A stretch of 64,000 bases of DNA from Siphonodentalium dalli. Its lineage: Eukaryota; Mollusca; Scaphopoda; Gadilida; Siphonodentaliidae. The DNA is taken from contig CP136062.1 in the NCBI GenBank assembly GCA_032622095.1, forward strand, positions 1,054,001-1,118,000. Reading direction: 5' to 3'. The notes under the pieces are model-generated. The model saw only the letters and a list, made by a program, of their open reading frames with translations. It searched no databases and had not been told where the DNA came from. A program made the translations under genes and the position numbers. Every line of letters begins with the position of its first letter. The first letter of the stretch is position 1. Positions 55,333 to 64,000 of this stretch are shown piece by piece.

Positions 55333-56270
55333 CATAACATACATTTTACGTCGATGTCACCACTGACAACTGAATACGGAGTGCGCAGAAATACAACTGA
55401 GTGAGCGCACCGATTGAGCCGTATTTATACTTGTGTATATAAACGCTCTTTAAAAACAACACCACATGTGCGGACAATCCTTAATAATTAACCCATCAAT
55501 TCCAACGACAGTGGCAGGGCGAAAGAGTGCTCGGACATTCTCAAAAGCGGTGTGATCGAACTCTATTGGTTCCTTAACAATGATTCGATTCGAGATTCGA
55601 TTTCGAATCGTTTGCCTGATCAATTCGATTCGAAATGAAAACACCCGATTCGCAGGTAGACACCGCCGGTAGAATTCCTATAAATTTCCCACTTTCAGTT
55701 TGTTTCCCGGGAAATCGAACGCGTTGGTTCTTCAACAAGCTTCTTTGTATAGTACACATCTTAATTGGATTGACAATATGTGCATTTCAGTAAAATACTC
55801 CCCTCAGGACAAGAACCAACAGTCATGACTTTTGATTAGTTTCAGTTTGATGTTGAGAAGTTATATTGTATAATAGTTTGTACAAAAGGAACGGCATTTA
55901 AATTATTTTTTTTGGTTTGAAGTTTTAAGTCGAAGGTGGTGAGCTCATAGTCTGTTTGCATTTAGACTCTGATTTCTCACATGCCCTGATGTATGATTGA
56001 CCTAATTTATACTCGGAGTTGCTACTAGTAGCTATAAGACCCACTCTTTCGATGAACCCTTGTGCATGTCTGGATTGAAATGAATCATAATCATCCCACG
56101 ATATATTAAGGCCTAAGTGAATCCTATTTGATGGGAATACACATCTATGAAGTTATTGTTTTATAAGATTAAAACAGACAGATACATGAACTAGTATATC
56201 ATAGCTTATGCCAGTGGATTAGCTGTGGTTCGTTAATAATGCTAGCTGTATATAGTGTATGGTCATATTA
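55333..56270. other. Mostly unrecognised; hAT-like fragment at 55575-55665
   Basis: ATGATTCGATTCGAGATTCG and GATTCGCAGGTAGACACC resemble the terminus at 51735 in inverted form. The rest is unassigned. Confidence 0.4.
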
Positions 56271-56274
56271 GTAT

Positions 56275-56490
56275 TCATGTTGTCGAAATATCTGATACAT
56301 TATCAAAGGTTGTTAACCCCCTCGGTTGTAGATTAAACTGTAAAAGTGTACAATCAGGGTATTCAACAATAACTGGTATTTTCCAACGTCCGAAATAAAT
56401 AACGCAGATTAATCGAAAACGGAAATGGTAATCGATTATCTGTTTTATCAACAGTTCATCGATTACACGATTAATCATGGCACCCCTAGA
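56275..56490. mobile_element. hAT right-end fragment
   Basis: Matches 50210-50374: GAAATAAATAACGCAGATTA, GGAAATGGTAATCGATTATC and CGATTACACGATTAATCATG, ending GGCACCCCTA. No matching left end nearby. Confidence 0.65.
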
Positions 56491-56604
56491 CAGTATACTG
56501 GCACACAACTAATAAACATCAATTCTATTTGTGCTTTTCCGTGGTATGCCCAAAATTAATAGACATGTTAAAATAGAAAAAATGAAAGTGTCAATGACAC
56601 TGTC

Positions 56605-58203
56605 GCTCAACTTACATGTAGGTAGGGGAACAATTTAATGCTTGACAGTAAATGGAGGGATGTGGTCTGTAGGCTGTGCCGAAGGATTTAGTGATGCAAC
56701 TTTAGAGTAAATCCTAAAATGGCAACCGGCGGGCATTTTTTTGCCTAATGACCCCGAAATGACTCGTTCCCATCTACCGGTACATGTCAATGTCATCATT
56801 CATGACAAATTTCATGAAGATCAAACAAACAGATCGGTCTATAACCCTTAGCATGGATTTTGAAGAAATATTTAGTCATACATGTACAAAGAGAAAAATC
56901 CAAAGGTACGACCTGTAGCGTGTGCTAATGGATTGAATTTTGAAATGACCCCAAAATGACTCGTTCCCATCTAAATTCCAATTTGAACAGCTGTGACAAA
57001 TTTTAAAATGATCAGACTAAAGGTAAGACCTGTAGCCTGTGCTAAAGGATTTAGCCATACAAAAAGTAAAATACAAGATGGCTGCTGGTGGCCATGTTTT
57101 TTCGCCGAATGACCCCAAAACTACTCGTTCCCATCTGCATTCCAATTTTAACAGCCATGAAAATTTTTATGATGATCAGACAAAAGGTACTAACTGTAGC
57201 CCGTGCTAAAGGATTTAGTCATACAAAGAGTAAAATCCAAGTTGGCTGTTGGCAGCCATGATTTTTGGCCGAATGGCCCCAAAATGACTCATTCCCATCT
57301 ACATGTCATTGTTAACATCCATGACAAATTACATGATGATCTGACCAAAGGTACGACCTGTAGCCCGTGCTAAAGGATTTAGTCATGCAAAGAGTAAAAT
57401 CTAAGATGGCTGCCAGCGGCCATGTTTTTTGGCCGAATGATCCCAACATTACTCGTTCCCATCTACATGTACATGTCAATATTAATATCCACGACAAATT
57501 TCATGATGATCAGACGAACAGTACGACCTGTAGCCCGTGCTAATGGATTGAATTTTGAAATCGAAGATGGCAGCTGGAGGCCATGTTTTTTTTTCCGAAT
57601 GAGCCCAAAATGAATCGTTCCAGTCTAAATGTTAATGTCAACAGCAATGACAAATTTCATAATGATCCGACCAAATTTACGACCTGTAGCCTGTATTGTT
57701 GACAAATCATGCACACGTACTCTTGGGCTCCAAATAAACATGCATGCACGTTTATTATTTTCTTGGGTAATTTCCCCCCTGCACAGTGCTTATTTGGGTC
57801 TGCATGTTTATTAATTTTGAGGCTATAAAAATTGAAAGCAGCACAAACTTACGGGTATAACTTTACGCATATACATGTATATGACATACATGTGAACATT
57901 TAAATATTGAATAAAACACCACATGACACATACTCTGTTGATTCGTATACTTGATACTTATTCCTATATTATAAAAATACTTTGTTTAACCACCGTTAAT
58001 ATGTAACGTTGATGTTTTGCTCAGAGTTCCCCCTGCACTATTATTTGGGTCTGCACGTTTATTAACTTTCAATGGAATTTCCCCCCTGCACTATTATTTG
58101 GGCCTGCACTTTTATTTGGAGCCGAAGAGTACACACGCACACATGGATGACTGACGACAAAGCCATGGCAATAGCTCAAACTTTACATAGTAAAGTTGAG
58201 CTA
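56605..58203 (+). mobile_element. Hairpin-ended tandem-core element F1, copy 4, interrupted
   Basis: Starts CGCTCAACTT (TAGCTCAACTT in other copies). About five core units, then CACACGCACACATGG, GACTGACGAC and the 32-nt hairpin 58172-58203. The microsatellite region is split by the element at 57720-58129. Confidence 0.75.
57720..58129. mobile_element. TA-target TIR element, 410 bp, nested in F1
   Basis: Ends CTCTTGGGCTCCAAATAAAC and the complement of CTCTTCGGCTCCAAATAAAA. TA at 57718-57719 and 58130-58131. Internal boxes TTATTTGGG(T/C)CTGCA and CCCCCTGCAC are repeated. Terminal consensus shared with the 1881-bp element at 34175. Confidence 0.85.
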
Positions 58204-58440
58204 AACATGAAGCTCAATCGCGCTATCATCAAACTATAAACAAAATGAGTTATGTACTAGTAGCCTGTTCTAGATGTGTGCACGACTTGGCGAAGTTAGG
58301 AATCTTAATTTTCAACACACACAGTACATGACATGTAGCTTCTATTAACGTATTTAGAGCTTTTAGATTCGCAATGCTATTTGTTCATCTACGGTAGATT
58401 CTAGATAATTTTTTTATTAATAATATTACTATGTCACCTA

Positions 58441-58601
58441 CCCTGCTGAACAAAACGAGTGTCCACTTACTACTAGTAGTAACCGTGGTGCAGTTAGCAT
58501 TGCCACCGCAGCCAATATTTTCAAATGCAGTTACAAACTCTGACACTTCGGCCGAATGGCAAATACACTGCAGTGCCAATGGACACTTATTTTGTCCGAG
58601 G
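58441..58601. mobile_element. GC-rich element C, copy 5, internally deleted
   Basis: TA flanks at 58439-58440 and 58602-58603. Ends CCCTGCTGAACAAAACGAGT and ACTTATTTTGTCCGAGG-like. Only about 161 bp remain. A CTACTAGTAGTA insertion sits in CCACTTA-...-ACCG (about 58470). Confidence 0.8.
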
Positions 58602-58654
58602 TAGTTGGCATAGTATGGAATTCAACACGACAGTGCCCAATGCTTACCGGTATG

Positions 58655-58765
58655 TTTTGAAAATGAGAGATTATTCTAAGATGCCTGTCATTTTGTTAAA
58701 TATCACTTTTACGAAATAACGGCCATGTTTAAAGAGTTACACCACAAAGACACAAACTCCACAAA
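58655..58765 (+). repeat. Paralogous fragment, also at 27310-27440
   Basis: TATCACTTTTACGAAATAAC and AAAGAGTTACACCACAAAGA are shared. Confidence 0.6.
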
Positions 58766-59022
58766 AGTTGTAAAACATTATAAACTCAGGGTGGGTGGGC
58801 TTGGGAAAGGCGGTTGTCACTGTAAAAAAAAGTCCATGTGTATCTGTGGACAGATGCACCCATGACAATATACCAGGACAAATGTTGTAATGGGGGAAGT
58901 GTTCAAGTCGTAATTTGCAGATACCGAACTTGGTACCTGGCCGATTTCTGATTTTTTATCAGAATACTCTGACCAGGTTGTGATCCCAGGTCCGCTGGCA
59001 TGAAAGACCAGTATGCTACCGG

Positions 59023-59810
59023 TAGAGATGGGCGGTACTCGGTATCAGTGTAATACCGATTTACCGTACAGAATCAGAACTAAAAATACAGAATTTTCGG
59101 TACTGAAATTATTCATGTGTTGCCAACTTGTGTGTCTTCGTATTGAGTAAAGTTTCTCAGTAAACAGTTTTGATTCGGTACTTTAATTAAAATTAATTTC
59201 AGTACTATACACATCCATCAAACCATCACAAAGACCGTGACCTTTTATCAGTTTGACAGGCCTTGCGGCAAGCAAAAGGAATAAAAACTCACAGATGGCT
59301 GACCTAGTTACGGGCCTAACAATCAATGCAGTTGTTAGAAAATGCAAGCGGCATAAACAGAAATAAGGTCCGATTTCATTTATACAGTGAATCAGAATCT
59401 ACTTTCAATTTAAAAAAAAATAGTACAGATCCATTTATTGATTACGATTTGTGAATTCTATTCACTCGTGAAAATGTGACGAAATTGATGATATCGTAGC
59501 CATGCAATCTCTTATTCTTTTCAAAAGCGGTGCGACGACCTGCGTATAAATGATCAAAGAGATGTGTGAATATCACTTAATTGAATAATTGTTTGGGTCA
59601 TTGTGTTGCCTCATTTAGCTATTGTCGCGAATGTAGTATATCCGTGGGCATATTTCCATGTTTATTGTTCAGTTAAAAACTTCAATTTACTGGGAATTTC
59701 TGCTCTGGTTTTGTGATTTAATAGCAATTCTGATTACCGTACCGATACCGCGGTAAATTGACCAAAATATACCGATACCGAGCTTAAAATTTCAAAACCA
59801 CCCATCTCTA
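59023..59810. mobile_element. hAT element, 788 bp, non-autonomous
   Basis: Ends TAGAGATGGGCGGT and the complement of TAGAGATGGGTGGT. A perfect 8-bp duplication GCTACCGG lies at 59015-59022 and 59811-59818. Subterminal repeats of CGGTAT/ATACCG occur at both ends. No transposase ORF. Confidence 0.9.
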
Positions 59811-60023
59811 GCTACCGGTACCTCCCGGCTACCAACTTTCCCTAAGTGAGCCCAAAAAATCACCTGTTGTATTTAATTCAGTTATACTTTCGGTCATGAA
59901 GTCAACCAATCAGAACTGCTTCCGTGTGCGGTCGCTTACGTCCTGAATTTGGTGACAGGGAATAAAATAAATATTTATCATGGAATCGGGTCTCAAAAGT
60001 CACGTAAATAATGTAATCTCGAG

Positions 60024-60969
60024 TAGGCCTGTAACGATTTATCGCGATTTTGATTCATCGCGATTCGTCATTCACGATTCTATATGTGATTCATTTGTAA
60101 TTTTGATACACTATGATACAGTTCCGCTTCCATATTATGCAGTTACCATACGAAGTCAATCGGGTCCCCTCGTTCGTTTCCGTAAGCTGTGAATGCTTAC
60201 TACATGTTATCGGAAGGAAATCTGTAAATTTTGTTTGTTTACGTGAGCTCGGACTTTGACCTTTGACACACACGTTGGTGGAAGTGAAATGACTGACCTC
60301 CGTAACCTAGCCTCAGACTGTAAACCATGCTCCTATTGGTTTAATTTGATGAACCAATCAAATACTAGTATATTGGATATATCGTCTGCGCAAAACAACA
60401 ACACATGGGCCGTGGAAAGACGTCTGCTCAAGAAAGCTTAAAACTTGTCAATCCGACAGCGGCCTATGGGTCGAAAATCTGGCAGTATTACGGTTTTGGG
60501 ACGTACCGGTACACAGTTGAAGAGGATGGAAAGCCATGCATTAAGACAGACAGAACTAAAACGATCTGCAAATCATGTTCGACGGCAACCTCTTACAAGA
60601 CTGGTGTTACGACAAACATGTCGCACCATTTGAAACGACATCATTCTCAGCCAGCTGTTGTGATTATGTGATATATAAACAGACGAGTGAGAAACTTTTC
60701 AACTCTTTTACTGACTTCAGTTCAGTATCAATATGTCATTTTTACTGGTATTGTACGAGCATAGGCCTACTACATTCACATACCGGTAGAACTAAACAAT
60801 TATGAAACTCCACAGTATTATTAGAAAAACTATCATTAAAACTCAATCTGAGAGTTGTGCAAATTTGGAGTGTTGAATAGCTATTTACTCGTGGGATAAA
60901 ATTTGCGTATCATGACACGTATCGTATCGTTTGCCCCGTATCGTGACCAAGTGTATCGTTACAGGCCTA
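60024..60969 (+). mobile_element. hAT element, 946 bp, carrying a BED zinc finger
   Basis: Exact 15-bp terminal inverted repeats TAGGCCTGTAACGAT / ATCGTTACAGGCCTA. A perfect 8-bp duplication ATCTCGAG lies at 60016-60023 and 60970-60977. Subterminal TATCGCGATT / ATCGTATCG boxes. The interior encodes a BED-type finger (60405-60671) but has no room for the hAT catalytic and dimerisation domains, so it is a deletion derivative or a domain-only element. Confidence 0.95.
60405..60671 (+). CDS. BED-type zinc finger ORF inside a hAT transposon
   Basis: 88 codons starting at the ATG of ACACATGGGCCGTGG. Residues 23-31 (SKIWQYYGF) give the aromatic pair typical of the BED N-terminus. C55 and C58 form CxxC, and H75 with H79/H80 (SHHLKRHH) complete the Cx2C...Hx3-4H zinc site. 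BED fingers bind DNA and sit at the N-terminus of hAT transposases and of domesticated ZBED proteins. Here the frame stops 8 residues after the last histidine, and no RNase-H-like catalytic core or C-terminal dimerisation domain follows in the remaining ~300 bp of the element. The product would therefore be a lone DNA-binding domain, or the first exon of a spliced product (a GT occurs near the stop). Residues 34-35 (YR) are encoded by a TACCGG hexamer that looks inserted between FGT and YTVEEDG. I infer it could bind the element's own ends; expression is unknown. Confidence 0.8.
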   Translation: MGRGKTSAQESLKLVNPTAAYGSKIWQYYGFGTYRYTVEEDGKPCIKTDRTKTICKSCSTATSYKTGVTTNMSHHLKRHHSQPAVVIM

Positions 60970-61034
60970 ATCTCGAGCTGGGAACTTAACATACCGATGA
61001 ATAAATCATTAAGCAACAGGTATGAACAAAGAAG

Positions 61035-61150
61035 TACCGGTACATTCCCCGCGTTCCCTGTCAAAACTTACAAAAAGTTCCCGGGTTTTGTACTGGTGGA
61101 ATATGGTCGATAGCATTTATTCATGACATGATCTAAACATAAGGTAATCA
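61035..61150 (-). repeat. Fragment of the 2.5-3.1 kb foldback arm
   Basis: CTGTCAAAACTTACAAAAAG, TACTGGTGGAATATG and CATGACATGATCTA parallel 2985-3080. The similarity is moderate. Confidence 0.5.
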
Positions 61151-61379
61151 ATTGCGTTCTGCATCTAGCGATCACGCACTGTGTAGACAATTTATACAGT
61201 GTCGATACAGATTACAAATATATGCGGCGATTAATTACCGCCACAGGTTGTGATCGAAGTGCCTACTTTGCATAATGCATGTCTATTTTGAACGGCATAC
61301 ATTCAAAATGACCTACGTTTGCTAACTTGGCAACCTTGCGTTTCAATTTTTGTGAACTTAGGTCATTTGCCATATGTTA

Positions 61380-61500
61380 TCTAACGCAAAAAAACTTAAC
61401 AAGGTTACACCAAAGTAACACCGATTTGAAAATATTTGGTGTCGAAGTCGAAACAGGTCCCCAATATTGACATCGAATTGAATCTTCGCAGGTCCCTATG
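61380..61500. mobile_element. hAT-like terminal fragment, inverted
   Basis: CATCGAATTGAATCTTCGCA then GGTCCCTA is the complement of the terminus at 51735. AACGCAAAAAAAC and ACACCAAAGTAA.ACCGATT also match 51815-51865 in inverted form. Confidence 0.55.
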
Positions 61501-61504
61501 TTGA

Positions 61505-62630
61505 CACCGATCAATGGTTGTTGAATGAATATCAGCAAAGTGAAATCACCATGTAGAAATTTGATGCTGTGCTCAGAGTCAGAATGACATTGATTGACAT
61601 TACCACATGGTGCATCGAATTTTCGGAATGCAATTTTTGTGTTTTCATTTTCAAAGTTTTGCCTGTCATCACGCTAAAAGTATCTACATGTAGGCCTACA
61701 GATGCTTAGAAGAATTGAGTTCACAAATATGCACATATAGCTTACCTGCTCAGTTTATCTCAGTTGTTGTGTTCACCAGCACTGACCGTGTTCGCGAAAT
61801 TGTGGCAGGACTACTTTTTTCTTTTTGTGATTGCGTACTAATTTATAGCACAAACTCATATCTCTTCGCTCGTTCAGCCGTTGTTGGCAGAAATACATAA
61901 TATTTTCAATACTTATAACTACATAAATAGTTTGTTTCATACAATCACAAAATAGTATGGGTTTAAATGGTTAATACGTTTGGAACTATATCTTGTTATC
62001 TTCCAATTTTACTGTGATATCGATTTTTAGATCGTACTAGTATAGTAGTAATAGTATCGATAAAAATCTGGTTGAAGCATTCAATCGAATCTTATAGTTT
62101 CGGTTTGAACTTTGTGAATAGTGCATCTATCTTTCAGGCGAAACTACCGATAGAAAATTGAAAATAGTCTCTACAGGTGCATTCATGCGGCTGGAATTCA
62201 TTTTCTGGGCAAATATTTTTAATATTTTTTTTTAATTTGTAAACAAAACTTTTTCATGCAATTTAATTCACGCTTTGTTTTAACTCTTGTGCTTTAGTTT
62301 GATTTGTTTCCCATTATAATCAAATAGAGTGAATAGACCTGTTAGAAATACATTATAAACTGGCTCCTTGCCCTTGTAAATAACAAAGTACATCAATGAT
62401 TGTATGACGTTTAATATAGGAATACATGTAGGAGAATGTTGCAGATCGACTGATTTGCGTTGGCATATTGACAGCATTTTACGACAATAATGCTTTAGGC
62501 CCACCGATCTACTGTGCGACATTCGTGCTATCCAAAATTCAAAATCCAAGGGTCGTATTACTTAAAAATTGGTGACGTCACAAAATCAGATATAGCCTAT
62601 ATACGACCCAAAGCGTCTTTGGTTCGTTAT
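61505..62630. repeat. Paralogous block, third copy of 39.09-40.24 kb
   Basis: See 39090-40240. The last 140 bp are almost identical between copies, including TTAAAAATTGGTGACGTCAC and ACCCAAAGCGTCTTTGGTTC. An 89-codon minus ORF (62280-62549) is not conserved in the other copy. Confidence 0.7.
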
Positions 62631-62759
62631 TATTTCTGTTTATGGCGGTTTTAACTATTTTAACAGCATTACCCTCTGCCAATGCTTACTTTTCCCTTAA
62701 ACAAGATACTCATGGACATATTATTGTCTTCAACTTTTTGTACCGGTATGATGACCCAC

Positions 62760-62915
62760 TAATAGACTGCGGTATCATAAAGTTGATAAACAAACGGTAC
62801 TGTAACTCCACCGCAGTGACCATTTCGATACCGTACTGCTGTGGATACTGTATACTACTGGTAATACCGTGGTCATTACCTGGGTATCACCCCGTTTTCA
62901 AGTCAATTACTAGTT
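62760..62915 (+). mobile_element. Diverged fragment related to the 343-bp MITE (variant B2)
   Basis: GGTAATACCGTGGTCATTAC and GGGTATCACCCCGTTTTCAA. It is the reverse of 14868-15015. One end only. Confidence 0.5.
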
Positions 62916-62916
62916 A

Positions 62917-63660
62917 ATTTCTCGCTGTTTCATGACTATATAAAGCAAAACAAGCGATAAAACCATAAGATTATATTTTTGTCATGTACCGGTAGGTGCT
63001 GGGTGGGGGGGGGGGGGGGGGAGAGATATCCTGACCTGGACATTTCCCCCCCCCAAACCCTGACTCAAAAAAAATTTTCTCATAAGAAGTTAATTTCTCG
63101 CTGTTTCATGACTACGGTATATAAAGCAAAACAAGCAATAAATCCATACAATGATTTATTTGTCATGTAGGTGCTGGGTGGGGGGGGGGGGGGGGGAGAT
63201 ATCCTGACCTGGACATCTCCCCCACAAACCCTGACTCAAACAACTTTCTCTTGGAGAAGCTAATTTCTCGCTGTTTCATTACTATATAAAGCAAAATAAG
63301 CGATAAAACCATAAGATTATTTTTTTGTCATGTAGGTGCTGGGTGGGGGTGTGGGTGGAATATCAAAGCCTGGACGTTTGAAAGAAAAGAAAAAAATTGA
63401 ATTAAAAAAAAACATTTTTCTGGTCATTTCATGAACAGACAATCAAATTCGTGAAAACACTAATTTTGTCACTTTTGTTTTATTAAATCAAAAAAAATTT
63501 AATAATTTTTATTTTTTTAATCTCAAAAAACATTTTTCTGGCCATTTCAGAACCAAATGATATCATATGAGTGAAATAATTTTTTAGTTGTACATGGGGG
63601 GGGGAATATCCAGGGTGCGGGGGGAGATACCCAGGGGGGGGAGATGACGTGTTACACCGG
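62917..63660. mobile_element. Minisatellite-bearing TIR element, 5'-truncated copy
   Basis: Three units with CTGTTTCATGACTA...TATAAAGCAAAA, TCATGTAGGTGCTGG and GATATCCTGACCTGGACAT, poly-G tracts near 63005 and 63180, an AT-rich stretch, then the right end ATATCCAGGGTGCGGGGGGA to GACGTGTTACACCG. It begins abruptly next to the B2 fragment. Confidence 0.75.
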
Positions 63661-63726
63661 GTACTAGTACATGTAACTACATGTATCGGTACATGTATGA
63701 TAATTTAGCCAACAACTATAGCTACT

Positions 63727-64000
63727 AGTATCCTTAATGTAATTGGCCACCGATAATGTGGTGTCACCTCGGTAATTTATGTACTGTGGTAACATACTGA
63801 GGTAACCACTAACCACCAACACTGCTGCATAAAGGTTACCACTTCAAACCATGATGGATCAAAGAGAAATGTCACAACAGTAAACATGTTACTAAAAATC
63901 ATGTACACTTTTTGTGAATTTGACATGAACATGTTTTCAATGTAATCTTCCAGCTGATAGCACACTGTGAACTTTACACGACTTTGAAGTTGCCCACATT
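63727..64000. mobile_element. Family B-like MITE end, running to window edge
   Basis: TATCCTTAATGTAATTGGCC and ATAATGTGGTGTCACC match the right end of the 343-bp MITE in inverted orientation (TATACTTAAAGTAATTGACC, ATAACGTGGTGTCACC). The following GTACTGTGGTAACATACTGA-type sequence replaces the ACCGCGGT boxes, so this is another subfamily. The far end is not in the window. Confidence 0.5.

Overview
The window looks like repeat-dense intergenic DNA from a eukaryote, most likely a marine invertebrate. A mollusc is my best guess, by inference only. The reasons are the AT-rich background, the absence of any long ORF with protein-like content, the abundance of TACATGTA, TACCGGTA and TACTAGTA palindromes, and many non-autonomous DNA transposons. 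Several families have the tandem-core, microsatellite and terminal-hairpin plan known from bivalve pearl/HINE-type elements. I find no host protein-coding gene, tRNA, rRNA or CRISPR array. The only convincing coding signal is an 88-codon BED zinc finger inside a hAT transposon (60405-60671). A 42-codon Myb/SANT-like fragment inside a PIF/Harbinger-like element (38312-38440, minus strand) is tentative.

Layout. 1-5.4 kb: a small perfect hairpin, a large foldback repeat and short hairpin MITEs. 5.9-7.4 kb: a three-unit tandem repeat and a long-TIR element. 7.4-12.2 kb: sparse, with a few MITEs. 12.2-15 kb: a MITE, a hairpin-ended repeat and a minisatellite-bearing element. 15-22 kb: relics and large hairpin-ended elements. 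22.2-25.5 kb: hAT elements and two GC-rich TA-target elements, with nesting. 26-31.4 kb: repeat paralogues, nested TTA-target elements and tandem repeats. 31.4-36.1 kb: two large TIR elements holding smaller insertions. 36.8-40.6 kb: a second copy of the 27.5-29.5 kb block. 41-48 kb: hairpin-ended families and four copies of a 343-bp MITE, two fused head to tail. 49-55.3 kb: hAT elements and a GC-rich element interrupted by a 1455-bp insertion. 56.6-63.7 kb: another hairpin-ended element, two hAT elements with clean 8-bp target duplications, a third paralogue of the 39-40 kb block, and a second minisatellite copy.

How the parts fit. Most of the window can be read as successive insertions. Target-site duplications are directly readable for about 20 elements: 8 bp for hAT, TA for Tc1/mariner-like MITEs, and TTA/TAA for PIF/Harbinger-like elements. 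In three cases another repeat copy in the window still shows a plausible uninserted site. Overlaid on this is an unusual short signal: hexamers of the class TAC-NN-G with a self-complementary centre (CG, AT or TA) have been gained inside otherwise homologous repeat copies. All alignments were made by eye. Family assignments rest on terminal sequences, target duplications and architecture, not on database comparison.
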